Assembly (NCBI RefSeq): GCF_901709675.1 | Contig: NC_051096.1 | Coordinates: forward strand, 6,599,001-6,663,000 | Direction: 5' to 3' | DNA: 64,000 nt | Origin: Syngnathus acus | Lineage: Eukaryota > Chordata > Actinopteri > Syngnathiformes > Syngnathidae | Part shown: piece after piece, positions 12,593 to 24,557 of the stretch | Position numbering within the stretch: position 1 is the stretch's first letter | Layout of the letters: each line of letters opens with the position of its first letter | Notes under the pieces: model-generated | Told to the model about the DNA's origin: nothing | What the model saw: only the letters and a program-made list of their open reading frames with translations | Database searches by the model: none | Translations under genes and position numbers: made by a program

Positions 12593-13176
12593 ACAAGGAC
12601 AGCGGAGCCTGCTGCAGTTTGAAGCTTCCCTCCCCAAGCCCTTGGCAACACGACCCCGCCCCTATGCACGACCAACATCAGCGCCACGCAAATCCCACCA
12701 TGCCTTGCAGCTGCCCAAGCAAATCGACTCGAGTCGGAAGCGGCGTTGGCAGCATTGGACCTGGGAAATTCTTTGGAATGTGCATGTCATTTGAATTAGA
12801 CTCCAAAATGCATACAAGATGCCTGATGGACTTTTATTTCAAATCATAGACACACAATGCTTATAATTATTGTTTTGAAGTGGTTTAGGAATACCACAAT
12901 AGCATCAAAAAATATGCCTTGTCTTTATAATTGACTATCTTGTCAAAGTAACAACAACATGAGCTTTCAAATTGAAAGCAGCAGGATATTTTTCTACCGT
13001 TATGTTTCCTGGCCTGGCTCTTAACGTTTAAAGACTTCAATGTCAAAGGCTCTCTTATCTAAACTGACCCCGAGACTTGACCTTTAAGGACTTTACTTGA
13101 CTCCACTTAAGGTAATGGGGGCGGCTGCAGACGTCATGAGAGGGATATGCTGGGTGTGATTGCAGTTGGGGGGGGT

Positions 13177-13184
13177 TATAAAGT
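13177..13184 (+). promoter_or_regulatory. evx1: TATA-like element upstream of evx1
   Basis: TTATAAAG follows a G-run about 520 bp upstream of the evx1 start codon. The preceding 150 bp contain a TCAAAGG (TCF/LEF-like) and a TGACCTTT (nuclear-receptor-like) sequence. It may mark an evx1 transcription start, but a TATA-less start nearer the gene is equally possible. Confidence 0.25.
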
Positions 13185-13444
13185 GACGAGACACTTATGA
13201 TTTATAAATACTAATAAAACACTGTTGACCTCATTTTTGTGATTTCTCTAAATAAGCAACTTCTTCAACCTATTTAATTCAAATATAGGAACAGAATTGA
13301 CATCAGTTTTCAAATGAGGGTGCAAAAGTAAAACTTCTTCAGAAAACACTCAAGTACTGCAGACACTGAGAAAACTTCGTTCCTTCCATGATGAGCCACG
13401 AACCAACCGCACCATTGCGCCTTCCGTTTAAATGTACAATCAAT

Positions 13445-13458
13445 CCGTGACGTCACGG
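13445..13458. promoter_or_regulatory. evx1: 14-bp CRE palindrome in the evx1 proximal promoter
   Basis: CCGTGACGTCACGG is a perfect 14-bp palindrome containing the full CRE at 13448-13455, 246 bp upstream of the evx1 ATG. Position and symmetry make it a plausible bZIP-responsive promoter element. Confidence 0.5.
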
Positions 13459-13700
13459 GGCATCCTACAGACTGAGAGCTGAGGAGTGGGGCGAGGTAAT
13501 TGTGATCCCTCCCAGAGCTCCTGCTACACACTCTTCTCTCAGGGTCAGACCGGATTGCATCCCCACTTTGACCAAGAGCTTCTCCTCCTCTTCCTCTTCC
13601 AGACTCAGCCCACAACACGCCACCACATCGGCCATCCCACACTCGCCCCACACACCTAACAAACATTACATCTTTGCTCGATCTGGGGCGTGCACGCGGG

Positions 13701-15568
13701 ATGGAGAGCCGAGAGGAGATGCTGGCCCAGGAGGCTCAGACGCGCAAGAGCACCCCGGCTTTGGCGGCCGGAAGCCCCGGCAAGCCGGACCGCAGAGGCT
13801 GCTTGACGGAAGCGGTGATGGAGGAGATCGCGCGCAGGAATTTGTGCGCAGACATGGGGGATAGGCATCGGGGCGATGGGGCCCACAAAGACGGCAGCAG
13901 CTCGGACACAGAGTCGGACTTCTACGAGGAAATCGACGTGAGCTGCACGCCTGAAAGTATGGACTATAAAGGTAGGCAAATTTGGTTTAGACAGCGAGAG
14001 CTGGTAAAGATGTCAAAATCGATCCAGATCATCGAGACAATTTCAAAATACTTTAGTTAAAAATGCTCTATACTGCTCTGATGCAGAAAAAAAACACCAA
14101 TGTTATTTGTTATTAAAATATAATTTGCGTTATGGTAAAAGTTTTTTTTTATTCTAGGCAACAACTAAGGTAGATTCAGATAATAATCTATGCAAATCAA
14201 AAGACTGCATGATCTAAAATGAGTGTATCAAGTATTGATGCCAATATTACATTTCGCTCACAAAATTGTGATAAATGACGTTTCACGAAAAAAAAAAAAA
14301 TCTACAATCATTTATAGGAGAAGTAAATAACTTGCTTTTTTCCCGCAACATGATGTCACAATCTACAATATCGTCACACTATAGGTCGAAATGGAGATTC
14401 GCCTGGTCTGCCAAGTGATTCTGGTTCTGACCCGGGTAAGACCGTCCAAGGTCAGAACTCTCTGTCCTTCTCGGCGGATCAGATTCGCCGGTACCGCACA
14501 GCCTTCACCCGGGAGCAGATCGCGCGGCTGGAGAAAGAATTTTACCGAGAGAACTATGTGTCCAGGCCGAGGAGATGCGAGCTGGCGGCTGCGTTGAATC
14601 TACCGGAAACTACTATTAAGGTATGATGAAGAGAAGTCCTCCAAAAAAGGGCGACCGGACTTCAGAAAAATAAAATCAACTCTGAGGAAAATAAATAAAT
14701 TACACTTACTGCTATATATGCTTTCGAAAAACATGCAGTTGGGTTAAAAAAAATCAAATTATGCGTCGAAAGGGATCATTTTTTCCATATTTATTTTCAA
14801 AATAATCAAAATATTATGGGGGGGGGGGGGAGCAGTCAAATTGGCCCAAGCAGCAAATGATGCCATTTTAGCCATTTGGGTTATTTTGACCCACCTGTTT
14901 CCCGATAGCTCAAAAAAAAAAAAAAAAAAATTGCGTTGAAAGACAAATAGGCTCCAAAGCCATTTGAAGTGGGCTATTATGGTCTGTAATAGGTTTGTGG
15001 TTAATATTTGACCTGGCGTGTCTCCTGCCCCATGCAGGTGTGGTTCCAAAACCGCAGGATGAAGGACAAGCGTCAACGTCTGGCTATGACGTGGCCTCAC
15101 CCTGCGGACCCAGCCTTCTACACATACATGATGAGCCACGCAGCGGCCACGGGGAACCTGCCTTACCCCTTCCCATCCCACCTGCCGTTACCCTACTACT
15201 CGCACCTTGGGGTGGGAGCCGGCTCCACTCCGACCGCCGCCACTCCTTTCCCAAACCCCCTGCGCCCCCTGGACAGTTTCCGCATGCTGTCCCACCCATA
15301 CCAGAGGCCGGAACTCTTGTGCGCCTTCAGGCACCCGTCCCTGTACCAGAGTGCGGCTCACGGGCTCGGTCCCGGGGGAAGCCCGTGCACTTGCCTGGCC
15401 TGTCACTCCGCCCCATCCGGCGGCCTGTCATCCAGGGTCCCGTCCTCGGACTTCGCCTGCTCCCCAACGAGCAGGACTGACGCTTTTGTCACTTTTACGC
15501 CTTCCGTGTTGAGCAAAGCTTCATCCGTCACAGTGGACCAGCGAGAGGAGGTTCCCCTCAACAGATAA
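13701..15568 (+). CDS. evx1: Even-skipped homeobox protein Evx1, three exons
   Basis: Even-skipped-class homeodomain regulator acting in posterior mesoderm, tail and fin and in spinal interneurons. Exon 1 (13701-13971) begins MESREEM, the family N-terminus, and contains [19 protein letters not shown]. An in-frame ATG nine codons earlier is not family-like. Exon 2 (14385-14620) joins through codon G|GT and carries the first part of the homeodomain, [19 protein letters not shown] to ETTIK. Exon 3 (15038-15568) resumes [15 protein letters not shown]; the homeodomain spans about residues 124-183. The Evx C-terminus is intact, with [38 protein letters not shown] and the terminal [18 protein letters not shown]. 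Predicted length is 345 residues. All three junctions keep phase and use GT/AG. It is divergent from hoxa13a at 7.2 kb, the conserved HoxA arrangement. Confidence 0.98.
14818..14830 (+). repeat. Poly-G tract in evx1 intron 2
   Basis: Thirteen consecutive G residues within the 417-bp second intron. A poly-A tract lies about 90 bp further on. Simple sequence with no coding consequence. Confidence 0.8.
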
Positions 15569-16160
15569 AACAAACTTCCCTATAGCATGGAGCCTTTAAC
15601 TCTTATTTAATAGTTGGACCAGAGCACAAGAAATTATTGCGTCACCAATTATGTATCATATTTAAATAAATTAGGACACATGCATCTACTGAAACATTTC
15701 AATCCCTAATTATGTTTTTTAGGTTATGAGTCTTTCCACATCCATATAGAGAATGATGCTTCCATGCAGTCTATTTCTAACAAGGGGGATTTGTTAAAGG
15801 AGCCCGAGCCGTCTCATTAGAGGCAGATCTCAGCCATGTGCACATGAAATTACAGCGTGATGTATATGTAGGAGCCGGTGAATTTTGAGTGCGGAATTAA
15901 TGATTAGACCAGCAAGGCGATGGTTGCTGCATGCCGAAAGGTAACAAGGCGCCAGGGGAGCGGATTACAAAGGAGGAGGACGACGCAAGATGGAGAGTGG
16001 ACAATCAAAAAAAAAAAAAAAACTTACTAAAATATTTGTCGTTTTCTCATAAGAACCAGCACATCAATTATCTTTTGGTTATCATTGCTGCACTCGTTTA
16101 TATTTATGTATTTTTCTTTGAACTGATTTTCTGTTTTAAGGATCTTAACATCTAATTTGT

Positions 16161-16166
16161 AATAAA
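16161..16166 (+). terminator. evx1: Candidate evx1 polyadenylation signal
   Basis: AATAAA about 590 bp after the evx1 stop codon, followed by T-rich sequence. AATAAA at 15665 is an alternative that would give a 0.1 kb 3' UTR. Confidence 0.4.
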
Positions 16167-16169
16167 CTG

Positions 16170-19100
16170 TCCTCTAAATGAAGCAGACGAGTTTTCTTTG
16201 TCATTTTCCGTTTTTTTAAGGGGCGGGGGCTCAATGTTGTTGGCCCCCCTCTCCCAATAATAATAATTTTCCTCTCAAATGGTCGATGTCGAGAGCAGAA
16301 TGCGGCCTCATATCACGTGATGGGTCGACTAGATTGACCATGACACTTAAGTGGTCCCAGGGCTCCTTCATATTTTCCTCTTGCAGCCACTTAACTGGAG
16401 GTGCAAAGAGATCGATGGCCCACCAATCAAATAGGGCTTATTTGCGCAAATTGGTATGAAGTGATTGCATTAAAAATGATTCCGGAATTTATATTTGAAG
16501 CCGAAACACACTTAGATACTATTTTACTATATTCCCTATTAGAACAGAGCAATATTATACACTATAAGAGGCTAACATTTTTATTCGTTATTTAGCGGCA
16601 CAAGAGGGGCTCATGAAACCACCTTTAGTGCTTTTTAGATGGAGTATCGTATTTCAAAATTCAGCATCTCTTCACAAAATACACCCCACGCACGAAAAGG
16701 TATACCCGAATATTTTAAATATCTCTTTATATGATACAGACCCTGCAAACAGCTGCACAAAATAATGACATATAGTATTTTCCTTCCTTTAAAACAGCAA
16801 TTCTTTCCCCAAGTTGTGGTCAGTAAGCATATAGCAGGTAATATAAAATAAAAACACTATTCACTGATACGTCTTCATTCATCCTCGATACACACAAATG
16901 ACAAAACGTCCTCGGATCGTCGTCCTCCTGCATGGTGCCTCCTAATCAGACAGTTGCGCATCCATGCGTGGCGTAGCCAGCCCCCCCGCACCTCCCACCT
17001 CCATCTTGATTGATGGTCTTATTAACTGCAGTTCTTGTAAGTGTGACCGCACTGATTAAAATGCATATGTTTGGAATAATACACCGTTTAAGCCACGCGG
17101 GTCACATAGACAGATTTATGTAAACTATCAAGGCTGTTTTCTTGGGAAGCGACGCGGGTCATTTAAAACGAATACATAATAATTAAATACAAAGACAACA
17201 CATTGAGCAGCCAACTATCAGACAGGTACACCCACAAAAGTCTTTGACGCAGAACAAATAAACGTGGTGGCAAATTACAAGACAATTAAACACGCATGTT
17301 TTAGGCCTACTGCAACAATCTCATATTCCAATTCAGCAGACACAAAATGCGCAATTCAACATACGATCGCATCATCCTTAGAATTGGCGCACGGCTCCAC
17401 TGCTTCCACAAAGCATTTGAATGAGGGCGGTGCAGAGCAGCTGTCCCAAACTAAAGCGCACGCAAACACACACAAATGGATGCGCTGCTGCTGCTGTTTA
17501 AATTGGCTTACATCCTAATTTACAGGCCCTTGTCGTAGAACGCAAAGGGCTGGCGGAGGCGTGCGCGACCCAATCACAGCATAATGATGATGAATGGGAG
17601 ATTAATGCACATACAAGCAAGACAATTTAGACCTTCATCTGTTTAAATAGGCTTCCAATATCGTTTGGAAGCGGGGGGTCACGTTAAATCAATCGAAGGA
17701 GGGAGGGGGGGGGGTTTGCCGGGGGACGGGTGAAAGTCATTCTAACCCGCGTCTTTATCAACATTATTTATGGCGCAGCCATGGATCGCCTGCTTATGTG
17801 ACCAAATAAGGACAAACAAAACCAAGATATTTTGTAAATGCGTCAACATGAGAAAATACAATAATTATTTCAAGGCAAATGATGAAGCAAAACAAATGAA
17901 GCAAAAATTCCACCCCAAAAGACACAAGCAACAGCAAGTTTGAAAAGAAGCCACAGCATAAGCAATTCATTTTCATTCCAACGCTGCACAAACATTTTCC
18001 AAAACAGCTCTTACCTTTATTCGACGTCCAGGGACTGCTATCCAACAGACAAAAAAGGAAAATATATTCCCCAGTAGGCATGAAAATTATGGCGTGCATT
18101 TTAGCCGCAAACAAAATTAAATAAAAAAATTAATACGCGCATTGTGTGGCACATTTTGTCGCAAAACGCGCCAACACCCAGGAGCATGTTTTGAACCACC
18201 AAACTTACCTGGGTTTTACCACTCAGGTAGGGGTGTTCATCCATTCTCATCCATTGTCAGGTGTACAGTTATTGCGCTTTAACATGATAACTTTCATAAA
18301 CATCAAGTTCTAGTAGTCAACAGCACGTACTAATTCAATTAAAGATGGAAGGACATGAAACAAATGTTGCATTCATTTTAGAAGGCACCTTTCCCCCTGC
18401 TTGTTAACATTGGTCTCTTCCTAAAGTATATAAACGGTGTACCTTGCTTCAGGTGAGCATACTGCTTTTCCTCACAGTGAAAGCAAGATGCAACAGTTTT
18501 TTTTTCCTGTATACATTTTGGTGAATAAAAATTGAGCAAAAATCCAGTGCCCCTTCCTGATACCTTTATTCGAGTGCATCCCTGCAAACAAGCTGAAGTT
18601 ATACACTGCTGCAATTAATATTAAATCCTATGTGCAGGTGTACCTAATGGTGTGACCAGTGACTGATCCAATGCATTCATTTTATTTTGATTGCCCATCA
18701 AATCGTTTTTGTTTCGCTGAATGGCTTGCATCAAGCAATATTGTTTAAAAATGATTTAATAAGCACTTTTTTTTTTACAACGCCGTGTTATTATTTTACA
18801 ACCCACTCGGCAGCCAATGGCTCTGCGTACTTCATTTTATTTTACAACACACTGGCCGCGTTTACTGCTCGGCTACCATGGCGGCCGAAGGCCACAGCAA
18901 AGTTGTTCCAGTTTTTTTTCCCGCCCTCCATGAGTCCAAAAAGGAGCCGGTTCCCACAGTCTGACTGGACATGCTATAGTGTAGGTGTTAACAGCAGGAA
19001 GGGGCTTGCTTTTGTGACTTGAATGGCTTGGAGAGCTGAGGTGGGGTGGTCTGGGTGGTACAAAACAACCCCAAAAATTGGCAAAAAAAAAAAAAAAGTC

Positions 19101-21640
19101 CCGAGTAGTCCATGCGTATTGGAGTGAAGGAAATTAGGGAGGCAAGGTTACACCATGGGAAAGAGAGCAGGGGAGATAGTGGTACCAGATAGCGAGGGCA
19201 TCACAAGACGGACTAAGAGTCCGTGCTTAGTGGCCTAATGGATGATTTGAAAGCACACTCACACTCTTTGGCTAGGAGCAGACCTCCCTAAAACCATAAA
19301 AAGGAGGTGATTGACAAGGTAGAGGTGGGGTCAAGTGTGTGTGTGTATGTGTGCGTGTGTGTGTCCTACGATGTCCGGACATGATTCTGTTTACGTAGTC
19401 ACGCAGCGGAGACTTGCCTTTCATTTCGGGGACAAACAATGTTGAAATGATTCCAGCCTTTTGCAAACAGGAATGAGATAATCAGTTAAATGGAATGCGA
19501 TGATTTGACTTTTTGTTCCAATGTAAAACGAGTGAGCAGTTGTGAGGCGATTGCGAGTTTAACAAGACAGACAACCTGACGCTGACGTATTTCGACCTGT
19601 GGCGTCTTCAGGTTGTGACTCACGGGACAGGAAGGCAGATTCCAAACTGGTAGGGGGGTCCTGTTTTGGTCATCTGAGGAGTCTTGTTAAAACTTTCAAG
19701 GGGAGACGACTGCATACGAATCATCAATGTGTCAATACATAACGAATTGATGGAAATTGCGTCGGGAGGAAAATGATGGAAAACAAGCCGCTCCAGAGAT
19801 GAAGAGGAAAGGAAGGCGGATCCAGTTTATGGTGATGCTTTGTTTGTGACGGCTGTCTGCTGGATGAAAACAGGGCCTCTTTAACTTCTCCTGGGTTAAT
19901 GGAACTTTTATGAGTTTGTCCTGCAATCATGTAACCCCTGGCGTCTCCGTGCCTCTCTGCTCCCATGTCTCCTTCTCTTTCTCTTCTCCTTCTATCAGAA
20001 GGCGGATCAGAGGTGAGCCGCTGCAGCCGATCTGTAAACACCGCCGCCTTTATGAGGACGGGACCCACGTCTAAGATGGCGGCTGAGTCACAGGCCCGGA
20101 TGAGTTTACATTAGGTAAAGACTTGTTTAGGCAGCGGTTAGTAGAGTCGGGCGGAGGAGCACGCACAAGCAGAAAAACTCCTCAAGAAAGTTAGCCCGCC
20201 ACAGGACATCATTGCTTTCACTGGCAACATCGTGCCAATGGGTGCTTCGCTTAAATGAAAGAATCGGCTCATTTGTTTTATTCGCCGCATACACCCAGAA
20301 GTCATCGCATTGCTTTCCCGAAAGCCCGCTACTTCAAATGTCCGCCGCCAGCATAAAAAGGTACGCGAGCAAAAGCGGCGATTGATGGAGGAAGGCCTGT
20401 CCGCGTCCCGTCATAAAGCACGGCTGAGTAAAAAGAACGTCCGAGTGTCACATTCAACTTTTAATGCGTGGCCATGACTCACAAGCGGGCTTGTCACCAG
20501 GAGTTTTATTCCCTTCCATCATCGGAGTGTCGATTGCAATCATGGAGCTATCTGAGAGGCGTGATTGACGGGGTAGAGTCGCAGGCGTTGTGGTGGCAAC
20601 TGGAATCAGCTGCCATCCCATAATAAGTAGAATCATTCTCCAACTCATTCGGCTGCAGCAACAACGTGTACACTGACAATAAAATGACTAATATTAGTGC
20701 CGTACTGACGAGTTGAGAGTGGAGTGGAGGCGTGTCCAAATCGTCCTCTTCAATATATTTACCTGCTAAGGCGCATTGTGAGTCCACTGTGTATCACATT
20801 TGTGTGCGTGACAGCCATGACCGAGGAATCCCATAATTCCGTGTCCAGCGAGGGTTTTATTTAGCCATCGATGGGATGTGGAACCAGTGACAGGTGGTCT
20901 CACCGCCTGTGATGGATGTGGCGCTACGGGACAGGTAACACGCAAAATATCACCGCTGTCACAGCATGCCGGCGAGACGATTGCTGTTGTTTGATTTCCC
21001 CCAAACTAAGATTTGGCGTCCGTGATATCTTATTTTTCTTTTATAACCGTCCAAGTCTGCTCTTCGTTGTTTACGCACAGTTGATATGCAGACCCGACCA
21101 CGCCGCCCGGCCCCAAAAGTCCCCGAGTCGCGTCATCTTTTATTAGAACGGCATAATAACGTTCCATCACTGGAGGCAGCCAGCCGGATCTGGCTCTCCC
21201 CGTGCCCATGGCCACTTGGCTGCAACGGATTCAAGAGCTAATTTGTCACAGTCAGCGGTGTCCCTCCCATTTTCTCGTGCTGCCTGCAGTGAGCGTTCAG
21301 GTCTCTCAGGATGGTTTTAGCATTCCGCCTTAGCACGGCATCGAGATATAGACGACATCTATCCACCCACACTCGCCGCTCCGCAAGTCATTGGCTTTAA
21401 TGAGCATTTAATTTTGCCCCCCCCCCCAGTCTTCTATTCCTCACACGCATGCAACATGCGTGTGTGTTTGTGAGCGCCACACTGCTCTGAACGAACCAAT
21501 TATAGGTGTTTATGTAGCTTTAATGCTTGTAAGCGTCAGGAGAGAAACATTGCACCGCTCACCACCTAATCAATGAGCCCTTGAATGTTACACCCCCCTC
21601 CCTCGCCATTCCTCTCCCCCTCTCTTTTGCTCTCCCTTGT
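16170..21640. other. evx1-hibadh intergenic region, proximal part
   Basis: No recognised gene. Between two convergent genes this stretch is AT-moderate and largely repeat-poor. A candidate regulatory island lies at 16930-17170. GT repeats occur near 19337-19366. A GC-rich, CpG-containing segment at about 19920-20420 holds a YY1-like AAGATGGCGGC (20074-20084) and might be a regulatory or non-coding promoter region. Small open frames such as 17794-18114 minus are AT-biased and carry no family signature. Confidence 0.45.
17006..17161. promoter_or_regulatory. Candidate PBX/MEIS-Hox-type element downstream of evx1
   Basis: TTGATTGATGG at 17006-17016 resembles a PBX-Hox site (TGATTGAT). Within 150 bp, the decamer ACGCGGGTCA occurs twice (17095-17104 and 17152-17161) in a repeat-free stretch that also carries GATTAAAATGCATATG. 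It is a candidate cis-element only. Confidence 0.25.
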
Positions 21641-24557
21641 TCCATCTCTGTTCAATTAGTGCGAGACAAGCATAGCGTATCAGGCCAATTGGCCATGAAG
21701 AGAACTTTAAACGCAGCGAGATGAGGCCATTGCAGACAAGCTCCGTTCTGGACAATAAAAGCGATAAATCCTCACGCTGGGTGCAATGCGTTGAGTCGAG
21801 AGAATGGATTTGAGTGGGCTGACGAGCCCATTGCAATTTATGGGGTACTCAATTGACATGTAATATTCCATTCTTCTCCCAAACTTTTACAATAACAGAT
21901 TGGCAAACTGTAGCATTTGCACGCACCACCCGAAGGCAGACAGAGATGAATGTGATTTACTGGGATGCCCAAACACCCACTGGGTATTTAGGGCCCACCT
22001 CGGTGGGTTAGGTGAGATCTGTGGGGCCCGGTCCCTGTTAGGTAACAGCGTGATTACTCACCTAGGACCCAGTCTCTGCTGGTCCCGGGCGCCCGTGTAG
22101 TCTGACGGCGAAGATGATCACTCTTCCAAAGAGAGTAATTAATATAATGAAGAGCTACTGAGCATGTGCACCGGCGTGTGATGAATAGAGTGCATGCGGT
22201 GTCGTTACTCACAGGTGACACCGTGTATGCGCTAATGTTGCAAGTGCTAATGCTGGTGCAGAAAACACCAGCCATAACTTTACCATACGCCGCAATATTT
22301 GAATGATTGTGATTGCAAAAATGCAAAAGTGAGTACCGTAATTTTCGGACTATAAGTCGCACCGGAGTATAAGTCGCACCAGCCATAAAATGCCCAAAAA
22401 AGTGAAAAAAAACCATATATATGTATATAAATCGCTCCTGAGTATAAGTCGCCCCCCCACCCAAACTATGAAAAAAAACCGCGACTTATAGTCCGAAAAT
22501 TACGGTATTATTAGGCCTAATTATTGATACACCTCGTTTTTCGGGAAGTGAGCTTAAAACAAGGCAGACAAAAGGATCTTGATGCGTATTCATATCGTTG
22601 AACCTTTTGCCCGTGTAGTGTGCCTGCTAGCGCACAAATGTATTCTAATACAGACGTGATGCTATAATTAGCTGTCATTGTGACATGTTATGCGCTGGGC
22701 TGGCCTTCTGCCTGCCTGCAGTGAAATTATCTTCACTAATGAACCTAAGCGGAGTCAATGACTCAGGGAGGTGGGATTGTTGTCGACTTGTTTGGGCGCT
22801 GATGTGTAGATGCTGCCGCCACGGCCCCCGGGCTAAATTATTATTGGCGGTGTTGTGGCAAAGATATCAAGTCCACAATACTTTACAGTGAGGGGCTTGT
22901 TATGCGCTGCTGGGCAAGCTATTATAGCTGCGAGTTTCCAGCAGCTAATTTAGCTACATGTCACTTTGGGTGCTTTTGGCATGAATCACTCGGATGCTAT
23001 AAGGAGCTAACAACACCCCCCCCCCCACCGCCGGCCGGCCATGCAGCATGACCCCCTGCTGCTCTGATTGCTTCTAAAGAACAAGACGTTAAGCAGCAAA
23101 GAGGATCCAACAACAGTAATCATGGGGAAATAATGAAGAAAGTCACTTTGGGTATTTATCATAGCAGCGGGCTTTTAAAGCTGAGGCAGCAATTAGGGGA
23201 GGGGCCGGTGACCAAGTAGATCATTAAATTCAGTCTTAAAATGTTCGAGCTAAAAAGTGTCAAACTGCCATATTACAGCACCAGCTACTGTCCAGGAGGA
23301 CTTATAATGTCATACATATATATTCTTAAGTATCAGTGCCTGATATCAGCTGACTCGATGAGTACTCGATACCTTACAATAAGACACATCAGACTGGATT
23401 TTTGCCCAATTGCCCACACAATACAGTGCAGTGCGCCTGTCTCTGCGGGTGAGGTCTTGCGGCTCGGGTCTCGGTCGCGTCCCCTTCCGACGTCAGCGCT
23501 CAAGTTAGTCTCGCCGCGACGCCTTTACGGCCTGCTTTCATCTGCCCTTTAATGAGGAAACCGCCGGCTATAAAACAGGCAAATTTAAGCAGGCCGAATA
23601 TGAATCAGCTGCCTAATTCAGCAGGCCAGACAAGAGGCGAAGGAATCTCTAGACTCAAAGCTATTGTCTTATTTGTAGAGCAGACTATTTAAAGCATTAA
23701 TGAAGTCCAATTTGAGAATTAAGTGAGGGGGATTTTCACCAGTCAGCCATTATTGTGAACAGCGATCCAATGAGTCAATGACGCAATAGCCACAGTCTAC
23801 TTTTGAGAGTCGCCCACAAAGCAAAAACAAAAGTTCAGTAAAACAAAACCACATTTTTTTCTCCTCCCTCATTCCATTGTAATGATAGAGAGACAGACAG
23901 GTAAGGAAGCACCAATTTAGAATCGTAGTTCAATGTAAACATGCCGATGGGCAAGCGATATTACACCGACAAAAGAAAGTGCACAGACGACATTTTAATG
24001 AACATTTTAGGTCCACAGTGTAAAGACAGAATGTCGACAATTTTTCAGACAAAAAGTCTTCGACAGTTTTCTAAATGCCACAACAAAACGAAATATACAC
24101 TATGTACATTTGCTGAAAGCAGCCATGAACTAACCGTTCCTTGCTCACGCCTTAAATAAAAATTCAAAACAGACCACGGGAAACAATATTTTCGGTGCGC
24201 AACTGAAACAGTGGAAAAATACTCCAGTGGCATAGAAATAAATTCAAGTAGTTTGCGTAACATCAAACACCCCCCTGAGCATTGTACAGCGTGCCCAAAG
24301 TGCAAAAGGTAACAGCTAAAGATTTCACAAGGATCAGCTCCGTTCGCTTAATGAAGCCTAGTTTGAAGTCACAACCTACCCCAACAATTGTTATGATCAT
24401 CCTGAGGAAAATTATGCTAATTGCATCCATTGGTAACTTTGGTATCCAAAAAAAACCCATTTAAGGACAACGAGGGTAAATGTTGTGTACTATGTCGACT
24501 ATCCTGAGGATTGTTGGGGGTTGAGTGTGAGGTTGTACTTTTGTGTGTGTCTTGTGC
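21641..24557. other. evx1-hibadh intergenic region, distal part
   Basis: Holds two repeat-free candidate conserved elements (21650-21800 and 23560-23760) and one MITE (22334-22507). A GC-rich CCGGCCGGCC stretch lies near 23030. The last few hundred bases before 24558 are presumably the hibadh 3' UTR on the minus strand. No coding exon was recognised; the plus frames at 23241-23552 and 23941-24159 show no family resemblance. Confidence 0.45.
22334..22507. mobile_element. MITE-like non-autonomous DNA transposon with 27-bp perfect terminal inverted repeats
   Basis: About 174 bp bounded by exact inverted repeats at 22334-22360 and 22481-22507, starting TACCGTAATTTTCGG. The interior has no coding capacity. 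It carries a repeated GAGTATAAGTCGC-type subunit near 22365 and 22439, plus an AT-rich centre. Sequences of this ACTATAAGTCGC type are widespread interspersed repeats in fish genomes. Target-site duplication is not clear (possibly TA), so the superfamily is not assigned. Confidence 0.85.

Larger units (their letters stand above)
9869..13176. other. hoxa13a-evx1 intergenic region, distal part
   Basis: No recognisable coding exon. Frames at 10218-10574, 12405-12794 and 12466-12849 are open for 118-129 codons, but their products are basic, low in hydrophobic patterning and match no family I know. The segments near 10455-10520 and 12540-12760 are GC-richer and repeat-free and could be non-coding exons or conserved elements. 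A CTCF-like motif lies at 12579-12592. Confidence 0.45.

Noticed and set aside
22334-22507. Long hairpin that could be taken for a microRNA precursor
   Set aside because: The perfect 27-bp terminal inverted repeat and widespread repeat type fit a MITE; no mature-arm evidence.
24414-24426. ATGCTAATTGCAT, a possible POU dimer site in the presumed hibadh 3' UTR
   Set aside because: Single AT-rich match, not a canonical MORE/PORE element; expected by chance at this size.
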